From: Perca fluviatilis
Lineage: Eukaryota > Chordata > Actinopteri > Perciformes > Percidae
Direction of reading: 5' to 3'
Assembly: GCF_010015445.1 (NCBI RefSeq)
Contig: NC_053120.1
Span: 6,804,114 to 6,868,113, forward strand
DNA: 64,000 nt
Positions within the stretch are counted from its first letter, which is position 1; every line of letters begins with the position of its first letter. This document shows positions 45,804-55,839 of the stretch, one piece after another. Made by a program: the position numbers and the translations under genes. A model generated the notes under the pieces. That model worked only from the letters and a program-made list of their open reading frames with translations, was not told the origin of the DNA and ran no database searches.

Positions 45804-47018
45804 TTATACCAAGGAGCTGTTTTCCCTTTGCTCTTTATCGTCTCTTTTGAGAGGAGCGACAGAGTCTAAGGTCGTCCGTAGGCAAGTCGTAGCACCGTCT
45901 ACAAATGTATCAATTTGAGAGGGACTGAGGTTAACATAGAGGTCCTCTGTTATGTTAAGGCATGACATAGAGTCAAATGCTGTTGTAATATCTTCCTTAA
46001 ATTTCGCTATAGCACTGTCAGATAGGCATCTAGTGTAGAAGCTATTATCTAGTTTAGTATGGTCAGGTAGCAAGAATTCAAAAGTAATTAAAAAATGATC
46101 TGATAATCCCAAATTCTGCGGAAATATTATTAAATCCTCAATTTCAATACCATATGCCAGCACAAGGTCGAGGGTGTGGTTAAAGCAGTGCGTCGCCTTG
46201 TGCACACTCTGACTGAAACCGATTGAATCCAGTAATGTGTTGAAAGCAGTAGTAAGGCTATTGCTGTCAACGTCCACATGGATATTAAAATCACCTACAA
46301 TAAGTACTTTGTCTGATTTAAGGACTACACATGATAAAAACTCTGAGAATTCAGATAAAAATTCAGAATACGGACCTGGAGCTCGGTAGACAACAACAAA
46401 TATAATTGGCTGTTCTGATTTCCGTGTTGGATGTTGAAGATTAAGAACAAGGCTTTCAAAAGAGTTATAATTCAGTTTGGGTTTAGGGTTAATTAACAGG
46501 CTTGAATCAAATATGGCTGCAACTCCCCCTCCTCGGCCGGAGCCTCTAGGAATTTGAGTATTAATATGACTGGGAGGAGTCGCTTCATTTAGACTAACAT
46601 ATTCTTCATGGCCCAGCCACGTTTCAGTAAGACAGAATAGATCAATTTGATTATCAGATATCAATTCATTTACTAGTACTGCTTTAGAAGACAGAGATCT
46701 GATATTTAGTAATCCACATCTAATTTTCCTATCCTTTTTTATCATTGCAGTGGTAGTTTTAATTCCAATTAGGTTGTTAAGTATTGCCCCTCTATTCACC
46801 ACTTTGTGTGGTCTGTTGTTGATTATAATAGGAATAGTACTAGTACTACATGTTACTGGAATAGTACTAGTACTACACGTTACTGGAATAATACCAGTAC
46901 TACATGTTATCCTGCAGAAAACATTTTCAGATTCATCCACTTGTATAGTGCTATCAGGATCAATGCCTGGGGGGCATGAGTCTGTGATATTTTGAATGTC
47001 AAACAAATGAACTGTCAA
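45804..47018 (-). CDS. LINE apurinic-type endonuclease (N-terminal part of ORF2), frameshifted
   Basis: The 404-codon frame has exonuclease-endonuclease-phosphatase motifs: [68 protein letters not shown] and LSDHFLITF. The first ~70 residues carry a 30-bp tandem repeat ([13 protein letters not shown], around 46835-46910). The frame ends prematurely at 45804. The RT-type continuation (KGKTAPWYN) is in the next frame, so an indel of about one base near 45830-45840 separates the two parts. This single lesion makes the element non-autonomous. Confidence 0.8.
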   Translation of the reverse strand: MTVHLFDIQNITDSCPPGIDPDSTIQVDESENVFCRITCSTGIIPVTCSTSTIPVTCSTSTIPIIINNRPHKVVNRGAILNNLIGIKTTTAMIKKDRKIRCGLLNIRSLSSKAVLVNELISDNQIDLFCLTETWLGHEEYVSLNEATPPSHINTQIPRGSGRGGGVAAIFDSSLLINPKPKLNYNSFESLVLNLQHPTRKSEQPIIFVVVYRAPGPYSEFLSEFSEFLSCVVLKSDKVLIVGDFNIHVDVDSNSLTTAFNTLLDSIGFSQSVHKATHCFNHTLDLVLAYGIEIEDLIIFPQNLGLSDHFLITFEFLLPDHTKLDNSFYTRCLSDSAIAKFKEDITTAFDSMSCLNITEDLYVNLSPSQIDTFVDGATTCLRTTLDSVAPLKRDDKEQRENSSLV

Positions 47019-47119
47019 CTGAGTGCCAACGCTGTTTGACGCTGCATCAACTGACGGGTGAAAAAGAGCGGGCAGGTCAGCGTTGAAGCCGAAGGAAGGC
47101 CTGTAGGTAGGTCTCTAAC

Positions 47120-48220
47120 CCTTACCTTACTTAAGCGGTTAGCTTTTCCAGTTTTCAAATTGCACAAGTAAAACCAAGCACTGGTATAATCCTAGACGTA
47201 ACAAGAGTTATCAAGTTTCCCCAGGGTTGGTTATGCCGTGACACTATCATAATTTGCTGTCATACCTTTTCAGCGAACCCTGATTGGTGTTTCTTGGACA
47301 ATCCCAGCCAAGGCTGCCTAAAAGTAAATATATACATTCATCATGGACCTTCATATTTGACATTTCTGCTTATTGTACTTAGGCCTATGTGTTTGTAGAA
47401 CTGTATTTCCTCAATACCATCAAGATGTTTCCATGTTACACATGTGGAGGAACCCTCTGTCCACTGGCACACCAAATTTGGGATCAACCATCTTGCATTA
47501 TGAATGAATGAATGAATGAATGAGAATGAATCCCACTGACTTTTCCTCCAAGGCCACCATAATGTTAATATTTGTGTTTTTTTTATAGGATGGATTTTCA
47601 TGAACTTTGTTTAGACAATGTGTTTGTGTTGTTTAGACTTCCATCTTAAGACATTTACTATCAATTGGGACATGATGTAGAGGAAATTGTTTTCTAAATT
47701 CTTCCGTCTTTAGTTGATCGGTTTGTAAAAGAAGAACATTGTCTGACATTTTTACAGATTCCTTTATTTGCATTTTTCAAAACAAGAAAATACTGTTTTG
47801 CGTATTGTTGCCTAAATAAATCGGTCACAGTACAGTTAAGGGAAAAAATTATATCAAACTGTAAAGCCAATAAATCAAGTATGATCTGATCTGCAAGCCA
47901 CTTGAGCCTTCAGTGCTCTCAGTCTCCATCCTGGGCATCATTTAGATCCTGATGCCTGCGGTCAAAATGCAATAACTTCCCCCTCCCCTCCTCTTCCCTC
48001 CTCCTTCTTTCTCCCTTGGATTGATGATGTATAATTTCCTTGTTTTTAACCAATAGGCTTGTCCACACTCCCAGTCCACTGATTAGTGTAACACAATATA
48101 GTTGAGCAAGCTACTGCTGACAATGACCCTGATGAAGGCCTACGTCGGTCGCAACGCTTTGGTAATTTAAAATGTATATTTCCATGTAAAATAAAGGCAT
48201 TTTAATTTAGTCACAAACCC
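47120..48220. other. Gene-free interval with repeat remnants
   Basis: It contains a short AATG microsatellite (47500-47520). At about 48120-48210 there is a retroelement-like 3' end (CCCTGATGAAGGCCTACGTC, then an AATAAAGGC motif). No gene is visible. Confidence 0.4.
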
Positions 48221-48710
48221 TTAAAGCAACACTAGAACTTTTTGTAACTTAAAATAATGTTTCCAAAATCGTTTCAGTGGTTCATCAACTCGTAACAAGG
48301 TGAACGGCACTTCTGCATTCGCTTTGCGGCTCTCTACCGGCTATAACCGCACTATGCAAGTTTGCCAGATCGGGTAGCAAAATTACAAATCCCACTATGG
48401 CCACGCCAAGACTCACCCTACGAAGCAGCTCGATTGGTTGGGGTTAGGCATTTGACCTCGAGTGGTTAAGGTTAGGATAGCTGATTGGTCAGGGGATAGG
48501 ACCTGAACAAATGGGGTTACGTTACCTTGGGTTCTCATGGACGCCTGGCCAATAAATGCTATCGAAGGGCAGGTCTTGGCGTGGCCATAGTGGGATTCGT
48601 AATATCGCAATCCGGTAGCGGATCTGTAGTTCGAATGAGACATATTGGACAATTCCGCTTTCAACCTGTAGGGGGACCGAAGCGGGAAAAGTTCTCTAGT
48701 GTTGCTTTAA
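48221..48710. mobile_element. MITE with long terminal inverted repeats
   Basis: Left end TTAAAGCAACACTAGAACTT and right end TTCTCTAGTGTTGCTTTAA are inverted copies. Further in, CCCACTATGGCCACGCCAAG (48392-48411) pairs with its reverse complement near 48577-48597, so the arms are about 190 bp. It lies less than 100 bp downstream of the stop of the aminotransferase-like gene, so the gene's 3' UTR may run into it. Confidence 0.65.
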
Positions 48711-48800
48711 GTGTTGTTTTTAAAGGAGATCTGTATTTGAAACAAGATTCAGACCCATGGAATGAGCCCTTCACAAGACAGAACGAGGTCCCTTAAAAGG

Positions 48801-51800
48801 TTAGTTCATAGGGAAAGTTCCTGCGGTCGAAAAGGGCCTGAGATTTTCCCCCATGTCTCTGTCCTTCACACCTCCGTCAGGGCGAGGAAGTTTGTCCCGT
48901 ACGAAGCGAAGGTGAAAGGAGCCAAGGTGATCCAAGACCTCCTCCAGGGTGTCAGGAGGAACAAGGATACTTAACCTGATAGAGAGAGAGAGACAGAGAG
49001 AGAGACAACATAATGCAGTTGCTTTTTTAACAAGGTAACATACCTGACTAATGTGTCAAACGTCAAGTCTCTCACCTCAGATGGTGGTTTCCAGTTGTTC
49101 CATCATACTGACATCCTGCTCCTAAGAACACGCCTTCTTCCTCTAGTAACATCTGACAGTACAGAACATCTGCCTCCACCTCCAATTTCTAAAAGCAGAG
49201 ATGTGAATGTCTTCAGTATCTTAGTTATTACTGACAGAATAGTCTTTATCGGCGACGTCCCACTTCTGGGATTGTATAAGTGTCGCCGGAAACTCCGCCG
49301 GATGTCCCTCTTTTTAGGCCGGGTGTCCGTTACCTTCCTCTTTCTTTGTGTTGGCGTTCTAACCTCCAGTGGATTCATGAGGACTATGGTTAACTGCTCC
49401 TCAGATCTCTGCAGGGTAAATCCAGACAGCTAGCTGTCCAATCAGAGTTTTCTGTTGCACGACTTAAACACCTTTTGAATGTACATATGTTCCACCAAAA
49501 CAAGTTCCCTTCCGATTCTATTTTGCAGAGAAAGTTCTTGTAACATTTCTCACCTTGGCCTTCTCTATAATCTCAGATGGTAAATGCAGGCAGGGATAAA
49601 GGTATATTCCCCCCATCGCTGGCTGGCAACTCATGCCTGGTAGATCATTCAGAAACTCCTGAACCCGCTGAGCATTCTGGGACAAAGTGGCCAAAGTGAG
49701 GAGACTCTCCTTCGAACAAAAAAAAAAGAAAAGAAGACGGAACAGAGATTTGATTGTAACTGGTAATACAACACAGGACAGGGGCCTATACTGCAGGGAT
49801 ATATATAAGCAAATAAGGCATTCCTGCTTGTTTCTTTCTGGGAATGATTGTAAAGATTTAAAAAGACTATGTTTACAGCATTTACTCTTTGGAGGTCAGA
49901 GGTCAAGGGACCCCCGCTCTGCCCCAAAGAGGCTCGGAAGATGTCTCACCTGTGTGTATGTGTCATAGGATGGGTCTCCAGGTTTTGGTGGGTTGACCAT
50001 GAGATCCAGAGCAAGCTGTCCTGTGACTGGAGTACTGATATCAGTACACAGCATAGTATCAACAAAATGCGTCACCTCTGGGTCCATGTTGACCTGCTCC
50101 ATGTATCCTGCCCTCAGACCGCACCTGGGACACAGATACAGAAGTCATTTTGTTACTTGTTATTCAATACGCAGTCACATCCACATTCATTGTTTGAATA
50201 TTTGTCATTGATTAAGTGGTGCAGTGATTTAGTGGTGTAGTTTACTGGTGTTGATGATGTTGGGTTATTTACTCTCTCTTTGCTCGAAATGCAAAATTAA
50301 ATGATTAGTCATTTTTGTTGGTTTGTGTGTTTGGTTACGATTGCTTCTGCATTTGCAAAACTGTGCAAGTGCATTTCCATTTCCTTTATTGTTATGCAAC
50401 ATTTTTATTTTTTATTTTATTTAACTATTATTCAAAGTACATTTTTCAATGCTTCTGTGTGAACTGATCTGTATGGGTGGTTGAGGGTTGTGTGACCTGA
50501 AATAAAATTCTCATCTTTCATCATTATTGACACATCACTCCTTTTTTATCAGATAATAGTCCCCAACAAATATGCTATTTCCTCCTGTTCGAGTAATGTT
50601 GGTTAAAACTACGTTGCCCAGCTGTTTAAGGGAATTGCTGAGCCTTTTAAAAAAAAATCTATAAATCTGTGAGGTGTTTCTTTTTTTAATGTATGGTCGG
50701 TTTTATTGGAATTTGTTAACAATGCCCAGACATATCATATTGATTTTTACAGTCACGGCAAGGCAGTTTTATTTTTATAGCACATTTCAGCAACAAGGCA
50801 ATTCAAAGTGCTTTACATAAAACATGAAATAGAATAGGACAGATTTGAAATGCATGAATAAAAGTTACAGTGTAAGAAATTGATTTAAAACAACAGAGTT
50901 GTAGCGGACATGCAGTTTTTTGGGAGTTTGTTCCAGATATGTGGTGCATAAAAACCGAACGCTGCTTCTCCAGGATTCATTGGGATCCTTGTAGCATGTA
51001 CTGTATGTAAATGGTTAAAGCTGCTTGTTGCATGATGCTGTCAGCAAACCAACAAATGCAAGTGTAAGAGACAGAACTCACTCTCCCATGCAGGCGCTGG
51101 ATATAGAGTGGAAGGAGACCAACTGCACTGTCTCTGAGTACTCTTTGTCCATCTCAAACAGAACTCTCTTATAGGAAATAAACTCTTTCTCCTGTCCATA
51201 CACGCTGTCCTGGTACACCTGGAGTGCAGAGTAAAGGAATTGATAGATAATGAAAGACTGTGTGAGCAAAAAGGCAGCCAGCTACTCTGTTAAATTCCAG
51301 TCTGAAGATACAGTTTGTGATCACCTCATCAACCAACAGTAGGAGCCTCTCCGCTGCTGCAAACCGAATCACTTCCTCTATTGATTTCCCGTCCTGCACA
51401 TGACCTAGGAGGACAAACAGCCGCATGCAGAAAGTGATGACAGCAAGGAGGTTAAAGAGATGGTCCGATACCATTTTTTGCTCTCCGATACAGATTACGA
51501 TACCTGACCTTCTGTATGGGTCGATACCGAGTACCGATACCAGTGTGTCATGTATTTTATTATGTTTTAACAGCTGTATACTACTATCCCTGTACGGATG
51601 TGATATGATTTCTATCTTTGTTGTTGCTCGGGTTAAACATTTTGTGAAAAATGAACACAAAAAATGAATGCCGTGGAACTTTCTTTTATTATCCAGTTTG
51701 ACAGTCAGTGTCAATGGGAAAAACAACATAAATAAACTCCTTCAGGACTAAATTATGTGGTATCTGAACGGCGTATAAACTCCAGTACTTTCCGATACCA

Positions 51801-54129
51801 ATACCATCAATTTATGCAGTATCGGACGCTTTTACGAATACTGGTATCAGTATCGAAACATCTCTAGTTTAAACAGGTGGCTTGAATGGAGCTTCTGTAC
51901 TTTATGATGTTTACCTGTGGGGTTTCCTGGGTTGCTGATGTAAATAGCTCTGGGCTCGCAGCGCCCCCTAGCGGTCTTCAAAGCTCGGTGCAGCTCGTCC
52001 AGGTCTACAGCCCAGCCTCGGTCCTCCATCAGCTGGTACGGCACCAGTGTCACCCCGGCCTCATCCAGCAGCGGGGGCAGGGTGTGTGGGCAGGGCCTCG
52101 GGGTCAACACGCCTGTCCGAGTCTCCCCCTCCCCACTGGCCAGCAGCTTTACAACCACCTTAACACAGCAGATCAATACACAAAACTTCGTTGATATTGA
52201 AAAATAAATAAATTTACATGTGACTCGTTGTAGTTTGGCTTATTTGAAGCTAATGTGTTTGCACTTGATTCTTGCTGTCCAGAGTTTGTACCCTCATGGC
52301 TGAATGCACTTAAAGTAGTTTACGTTTTTTTCTGTGATGACTGGGTGTCAAACAGATAATAAAAGAAAGTTCTTGGATTTCATTCTCTGTATGTATTTGC
52401 AAACGGTTTAAACTGAGCCAAGCCATACAGCAATGATAGCAACACATCCCTTAAGGGTAGTATAAATACATACATACATACATACATGTATACATACACA
52501 CATACAGTGCCCTCCACAATTATTGGCACCCCTGTTTAAGATGGGGTCATGGACTTCTAAAAATTCTCCTTTTTTTTTAAACAACATAGAACTCAAATGC
52601 AAAAAAAGAGAAAAATCCAACCTTTTATTTAAGTACATTACTTTGGTGGTAAAAAAAAAAATCACACATTTAGAAAAAAAAAACTTGAAATCATGTGTCC
52701 CACAATTATTGGCACCCCTGATGTTAATACTTTGTACATCCCCCTTTTGCCAACAAGACAGCACTTAATCTCCTTCTATAACATTTCACAAGATTGGAGA
52801 ACACAGAGAGAGGGATCTTTGACGATTCTTCTTTGCACAATCTTTCTAGATCATCCAGAGTCCTGGGTCCTCTCTCATGCACTCTCCTCTTTAGCTCACC
52901 CCACAGGTTTTCGATTGGGTTGAGGTCTGGGGACTGAGATGGCCATGGGAGGACCTTGAGTTTGTGACTGCTGAACCATTTTTGTGTAGATTTTGCCAGA
53001 TGTTTAGGATCATTATCCTGCTGAAAGACCAAGTGACGACCCATCTTCAGCTTTCTGGCAGAGGCCATCAGGTTTTTATTTAAAATGTCCTGGTAGTTCA
53101 AAGCATTCATAATGCCATGCACCCTAACAAGGTTCCCAGGGCCTTTGGAAGAGAAACAGCCCCAAAGCATCACAGATCCTCCACCATACTTCACGGTGGT
53201 GAAGGTGCTTTTCGGCATACTCATCTTTTGTTTTACGCCAGACCCACTTAGAGTGTTTGTTGCCAAAAAACTCAATCTTAGTCTCATCTGACCAAAGCAC
53301 ACAATCCCAGTTGAAGTCCCAGTGCCTCTTAGCAAACTCCAGATGTTTACGTTTGTGAGTGTTAGTGAGAAAAGGCTTTTTCCTTGCATGCCTCCCAAAC
53401 AGCTTGTTGGCATGTAGAGAGCATCTGATGTTTTTTTTGAGACTTCGTGACCCCAAGATGCCACTCTTTGATGCAATTCTGTGACAGTGAGCTTAGGACT
53501 TTTTTGTACTTCTCTTACCATCCTCCTCACTGTGCGTTGTGGCAAGATAAACTTGGGACCTCTTCCAGCCTTGTTTGTCACTGTTCCAGTTGTTTCAAAC
53601 TTCTTAATGATTCCTCTGACTGTAGATACGGGCAAGTTAAGGCGAGTGGCTATTTTCTTGTACCCATTGCCTGACTTACGAAGGTCGACACACATCTGCC
53701 TTACTTGAATTGTGTGTTCTCTTGTCTTTGCCATGTTGACAAATGGGTAAGAGAATTAGGACTCTGTGTCACGTCATATTTATACCCCAGGGAAACAGGA
53801 AGTCATGAATTACTATTTAAAAGTTCCTAGATACCCTGACCAACTTTAGCAACTACAGAAAAATATATTTAAAAACAAATCTATTACATTTTTCAGCAGA
53901 ATTGTTAGGGGTGCCAATAATTGTGGGACACATGATTTCAAGTTTTCTTTTTCTAAATGCGATTTTTTTTTTAGTAATGTACTTAAATAAAAGGTTGGAT
54001 TTTTCTCTTTTTTTGCATTTGAGTTCTATGTTGTTTATAAAAAAGGAGAATTTTTAGAAATCCGTGACCCCATCTTAAACAGGGGTGCCAATAATTGTGG
54101 AGGGCACTGTACATACATGCATGCATACA

Positions 54130-54160
<31 letters not shown>

Positions 54161-55835
54161 GCCTATACATAAGTAAAGGGCACACATCAGGGCATTTATG
54201 AACTCATAAATGAATATATTTCAAGTATTGTTTTTTTGTAAAGTCGGACATGTGACATAAATATAAAAAATAATAATAATAATAATATTGACAAAAAATT
54301 TATAATTTCTTAAAATCAGCTAGCCAATGAGAGCCTGGCTATCAGCATCCTTTACCCAGCGCAACTGGGCGAGCTCATGAATAGTAATGAGCTCAGGCAA
54401 TATGATGTCAGACTGACCAGCTTTTGTAATTGGCCTGATTTCTCTGCTTATTTCTTTTTCTAGAGCTGACAGAGGAGGTAGCAGTTAATTTTCACATTCA
54501 CGACATAACACAAACACATATGCACCTAACATATTTCAGAAAATGCAAGTAAAAACGATTTTGTATGGCAGGGCACCTTTAAAAAGTAAAAGTACACACA
54601 AAGAACTACTCAATTACAGTAACATGAGTAATTGTAATTCATTACTTTCCACCGCTGTGCCTGTGATAGTTTTTCAGAGTGTATCTGGACACCGAATAGT
54701 GATGCAGTGATAATGACAGTGTGGTTATACCATCAGGGCCCTTTGAGAACCAGCAGAGATAAAGATGTCTTCAGCGTGTGAAGGCACTCCAGCGTCTCGT
54801 CTCGTGATGAACTCAGCAATGCTTTGCTTGACATGAGGCATGCCAGAGGAGGCTGTATAGGAACCTATCGATCAATCATTGGATATCGACATTTGTTAAT
54901 TAAAATGCCAGTCTGCCGCGTTTTCAAAAGTCAGACACACTGTACGGAAAGTAACTTTTCCAGTCCTCACCCACACTTCCTCCATCACAGACCTCCAGGA
55001 GCCTCTGGGCCCTCATCCTGACATCCAGAGGAAGGGTTTTGTTTTTCAGCAGCTGAGGGTGCAGACATACTGCCAAGACCTAAAGAAAATAGGCTGGATT
55101 TTAAGACAATATAGATCAAGATAAACTTTATTGTCCCACAACATGGGAAATTTGTTCTGGGGACTTAACCCACGCTGCAGCCATAAAGAAACACAAACTT
55201 ATAATAACACATAAACTATGACAATGGTCTTGTGATCAGAAGAATAATGTAAAATGTATACCATAACAGCAGTCAATATACAATTAAAGTAACTACAAAA
55301 AAGATATGCATGGATAGAATACATTTTAATTGTAATTTTATTTCTTAAAAACAAACATAAAATGAATTCAATAAAATAATAATAGCTGATGATCACCACT
55401 ATATCCTTAAATTACAACCGGAGAAAATATCCTTGAAACACTGACATCATGAAGAATAGTTTTGAAAGTGTGCGAGCCGAGGAAAAAAAAAAGAAGCTCC
55501 AATGATAAAACTAACCTGGCGAACAAATGAGATGGGTTTCACTCCTGCTTTGTGTGGATCACCTGAGCTGACATCTATCACCCCTTTGAAAGGTTTCTGC
55601 GCCCCCTGCAAGAGAACATATTAATGCAGGAAAGAATCAGGTCAATTTCAGGTATTAAAAATACTTTCTCCAGTATACACAGACTGCGTGTGAGGCTAAA
55701 AAAATATATGGACAGATAACAGGCACTTACCTGTGTGATCTCTTGTGTGATGCGTGCAGCCAGACTCTGCAGTCCACTGTGTGGAGACCCTCTGATCCCC
55801 CTCACCCTGGGATTCACAAGTTGCAGAGAACTCAT
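48801..55835 (-). CDS. Alanine aminotransferase-family protein lacking the PLP lysine (11 exons)
   Basis: Exons: 55835-55731, 55605-55516, 55079-54971, 54864-54731, 52158-51915, 51404-51325, 51218-51082, 50124-49950, 49709-49554, 49188-49076, 48975-48801. All have GT-AG sites and matching phases; 1518 nt, 505 aa. Collinear with vertebrate GPT/GPT2 (fold-type I aminotransferase): RALMVVVKLLASGEG, SNPGNPTG (221-228), VDEVYQDSVY (252-261), MGECGLRAGY (298-307) and carboxylate-binding Arg448 (HHLR). In active ALT the loop reads STSKGYMGE, where Lys binds pyridoxal phosphate. Here it is SISSACMGE, with Ser295 at the Lys position. The PQYPLY-type motif is also replaced (PRPCPHTLPP, 166-175). Reading frame, splice sites and fold residues are kept, so I infer a conserved pseudoenzyme and not a pseudogene. 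The C-terminal tail after FHLRFVRDK is about 27 residues longer than usual. No mitochondrial presequence is obvious; the N-terminus is MSSLQLVNPRVRGIRG. Confidence 0.88.
49240..49530. mobile_element. MITE family M1, copy g (intron 9 of the aminotransferase-like gene)
   Basis: Starts TAGTCTTTATCGG, shares CACTTCTGGGATTG and GGTAAATCCAGACAGCTAGC with copies f and h, and stops about 25 bp from the donor of exon 9. Right end truncated. Confidence 0.55.
50750..51000 (-). mobile_element. LINE 3' remnant (intron 7)
   Basis: On the plus strand the tail reads GGCAAGGCAGTTTTATTTTT and CAACAAGGCAATTCAAAGTG, then a relic of UTR/coding sequence to about 51000. The element is on the minus strand, 3'-end only. 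Confidence 0.5.
51452..51868. mobile_element. MITE with CCGATACC-rich ends (intron 5)
   Basis: Left end AGAGATGGTCCGATACCA and right end TATCAGTATCGAAACATCTCT form imperfect inverted repeats. The interior has repeated CGATACC words. It splits the interval between aminotransferase exons 5 and 6 and leaves about 45 bp to exon 5. Confidence 0.6.
52505..54109 (-). mobile_element. Tc1/mariner transposon, complete ends, inactive transposase
   Basis: A 1605-bp element with terminal inverted repeats of roughly 200 bp. The ends read CAGTGCCCTCCACAATTATT at 52505 and the mirror image ending GGAGGGCACTG at 54109. A TA dinucleotide flanks each side (52503-52504 and 54110-54111), the Tc1 target. It inserted into a CATA microsatellite whose halves remain at 52465-52504 and 54110-54160. 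It lies in intron 4 of the aminotransferase-like gene, which is on the same strand. Confidence 0.88.
52724..53734 (-). pseudogene. Tc1 transposase with two compensating frameshifts
   Basis: Cut-and-paste DDE transposase, 336 codons open from ATG at 53734. The N-terminal paired-like helix-turn-helix (RKSGNGYKKIATRLNLPVS, TVRGIIKKF) and a GRGPK hook are intact. The end has LVFQQDNDPKH and SPDLNPIENLWGELKRR, which carry the second Asp and the Glu of DD34E. Between about 53440 and 53200 the true frame lies in another register (HARKKPFLTNTHKRKHLEF, CVLWSDETKIEFFGNK). It includes the first catalytic Asp of SDET. Two opposite-sign indels therefore bracket that segment, and the open frame encodes nonsense there. 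Not functional. Confidence 0.85.
55120..55215 (-). repeat. Retroelement-tail-like repeat (intron 2)
   Basis: Contains AGATAAACTTTATTGTCCC and a following segment typical of fish repeat tails, reading AATAAAG on the minus strand. Short, borders uncertain. The rest of this intron is AT-rich without features. Confidence 0.35.
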
Positions 55836-55839
55836 CGTC

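Larger units (their letters stand above)
43550..47110 (-). mobile_element. L2-type LINE, nearly complete, one frameshift
   Basis: Autonomous non-LTR retrotransposon architecture on the minus strand: 5' region, endonuclease frame (47018-45804), reverse-transcriptase frame (45739-43835) and a 3' UTR to about 43550. Its C-terminus matches the fragment at 105-690. It lies between the two aminotransferase paralogues, upstream of the broken one. The borders are approximate, since I could not see a clear target duplication. Confidence 0.8.

Noticed and set aside
51425..51729. Extended open frame upstream of aminotransferase exon 6
   Set aside because: The extra codons come from a MITE in intron 5; the family alignment starts only after the acceptor at 51405.
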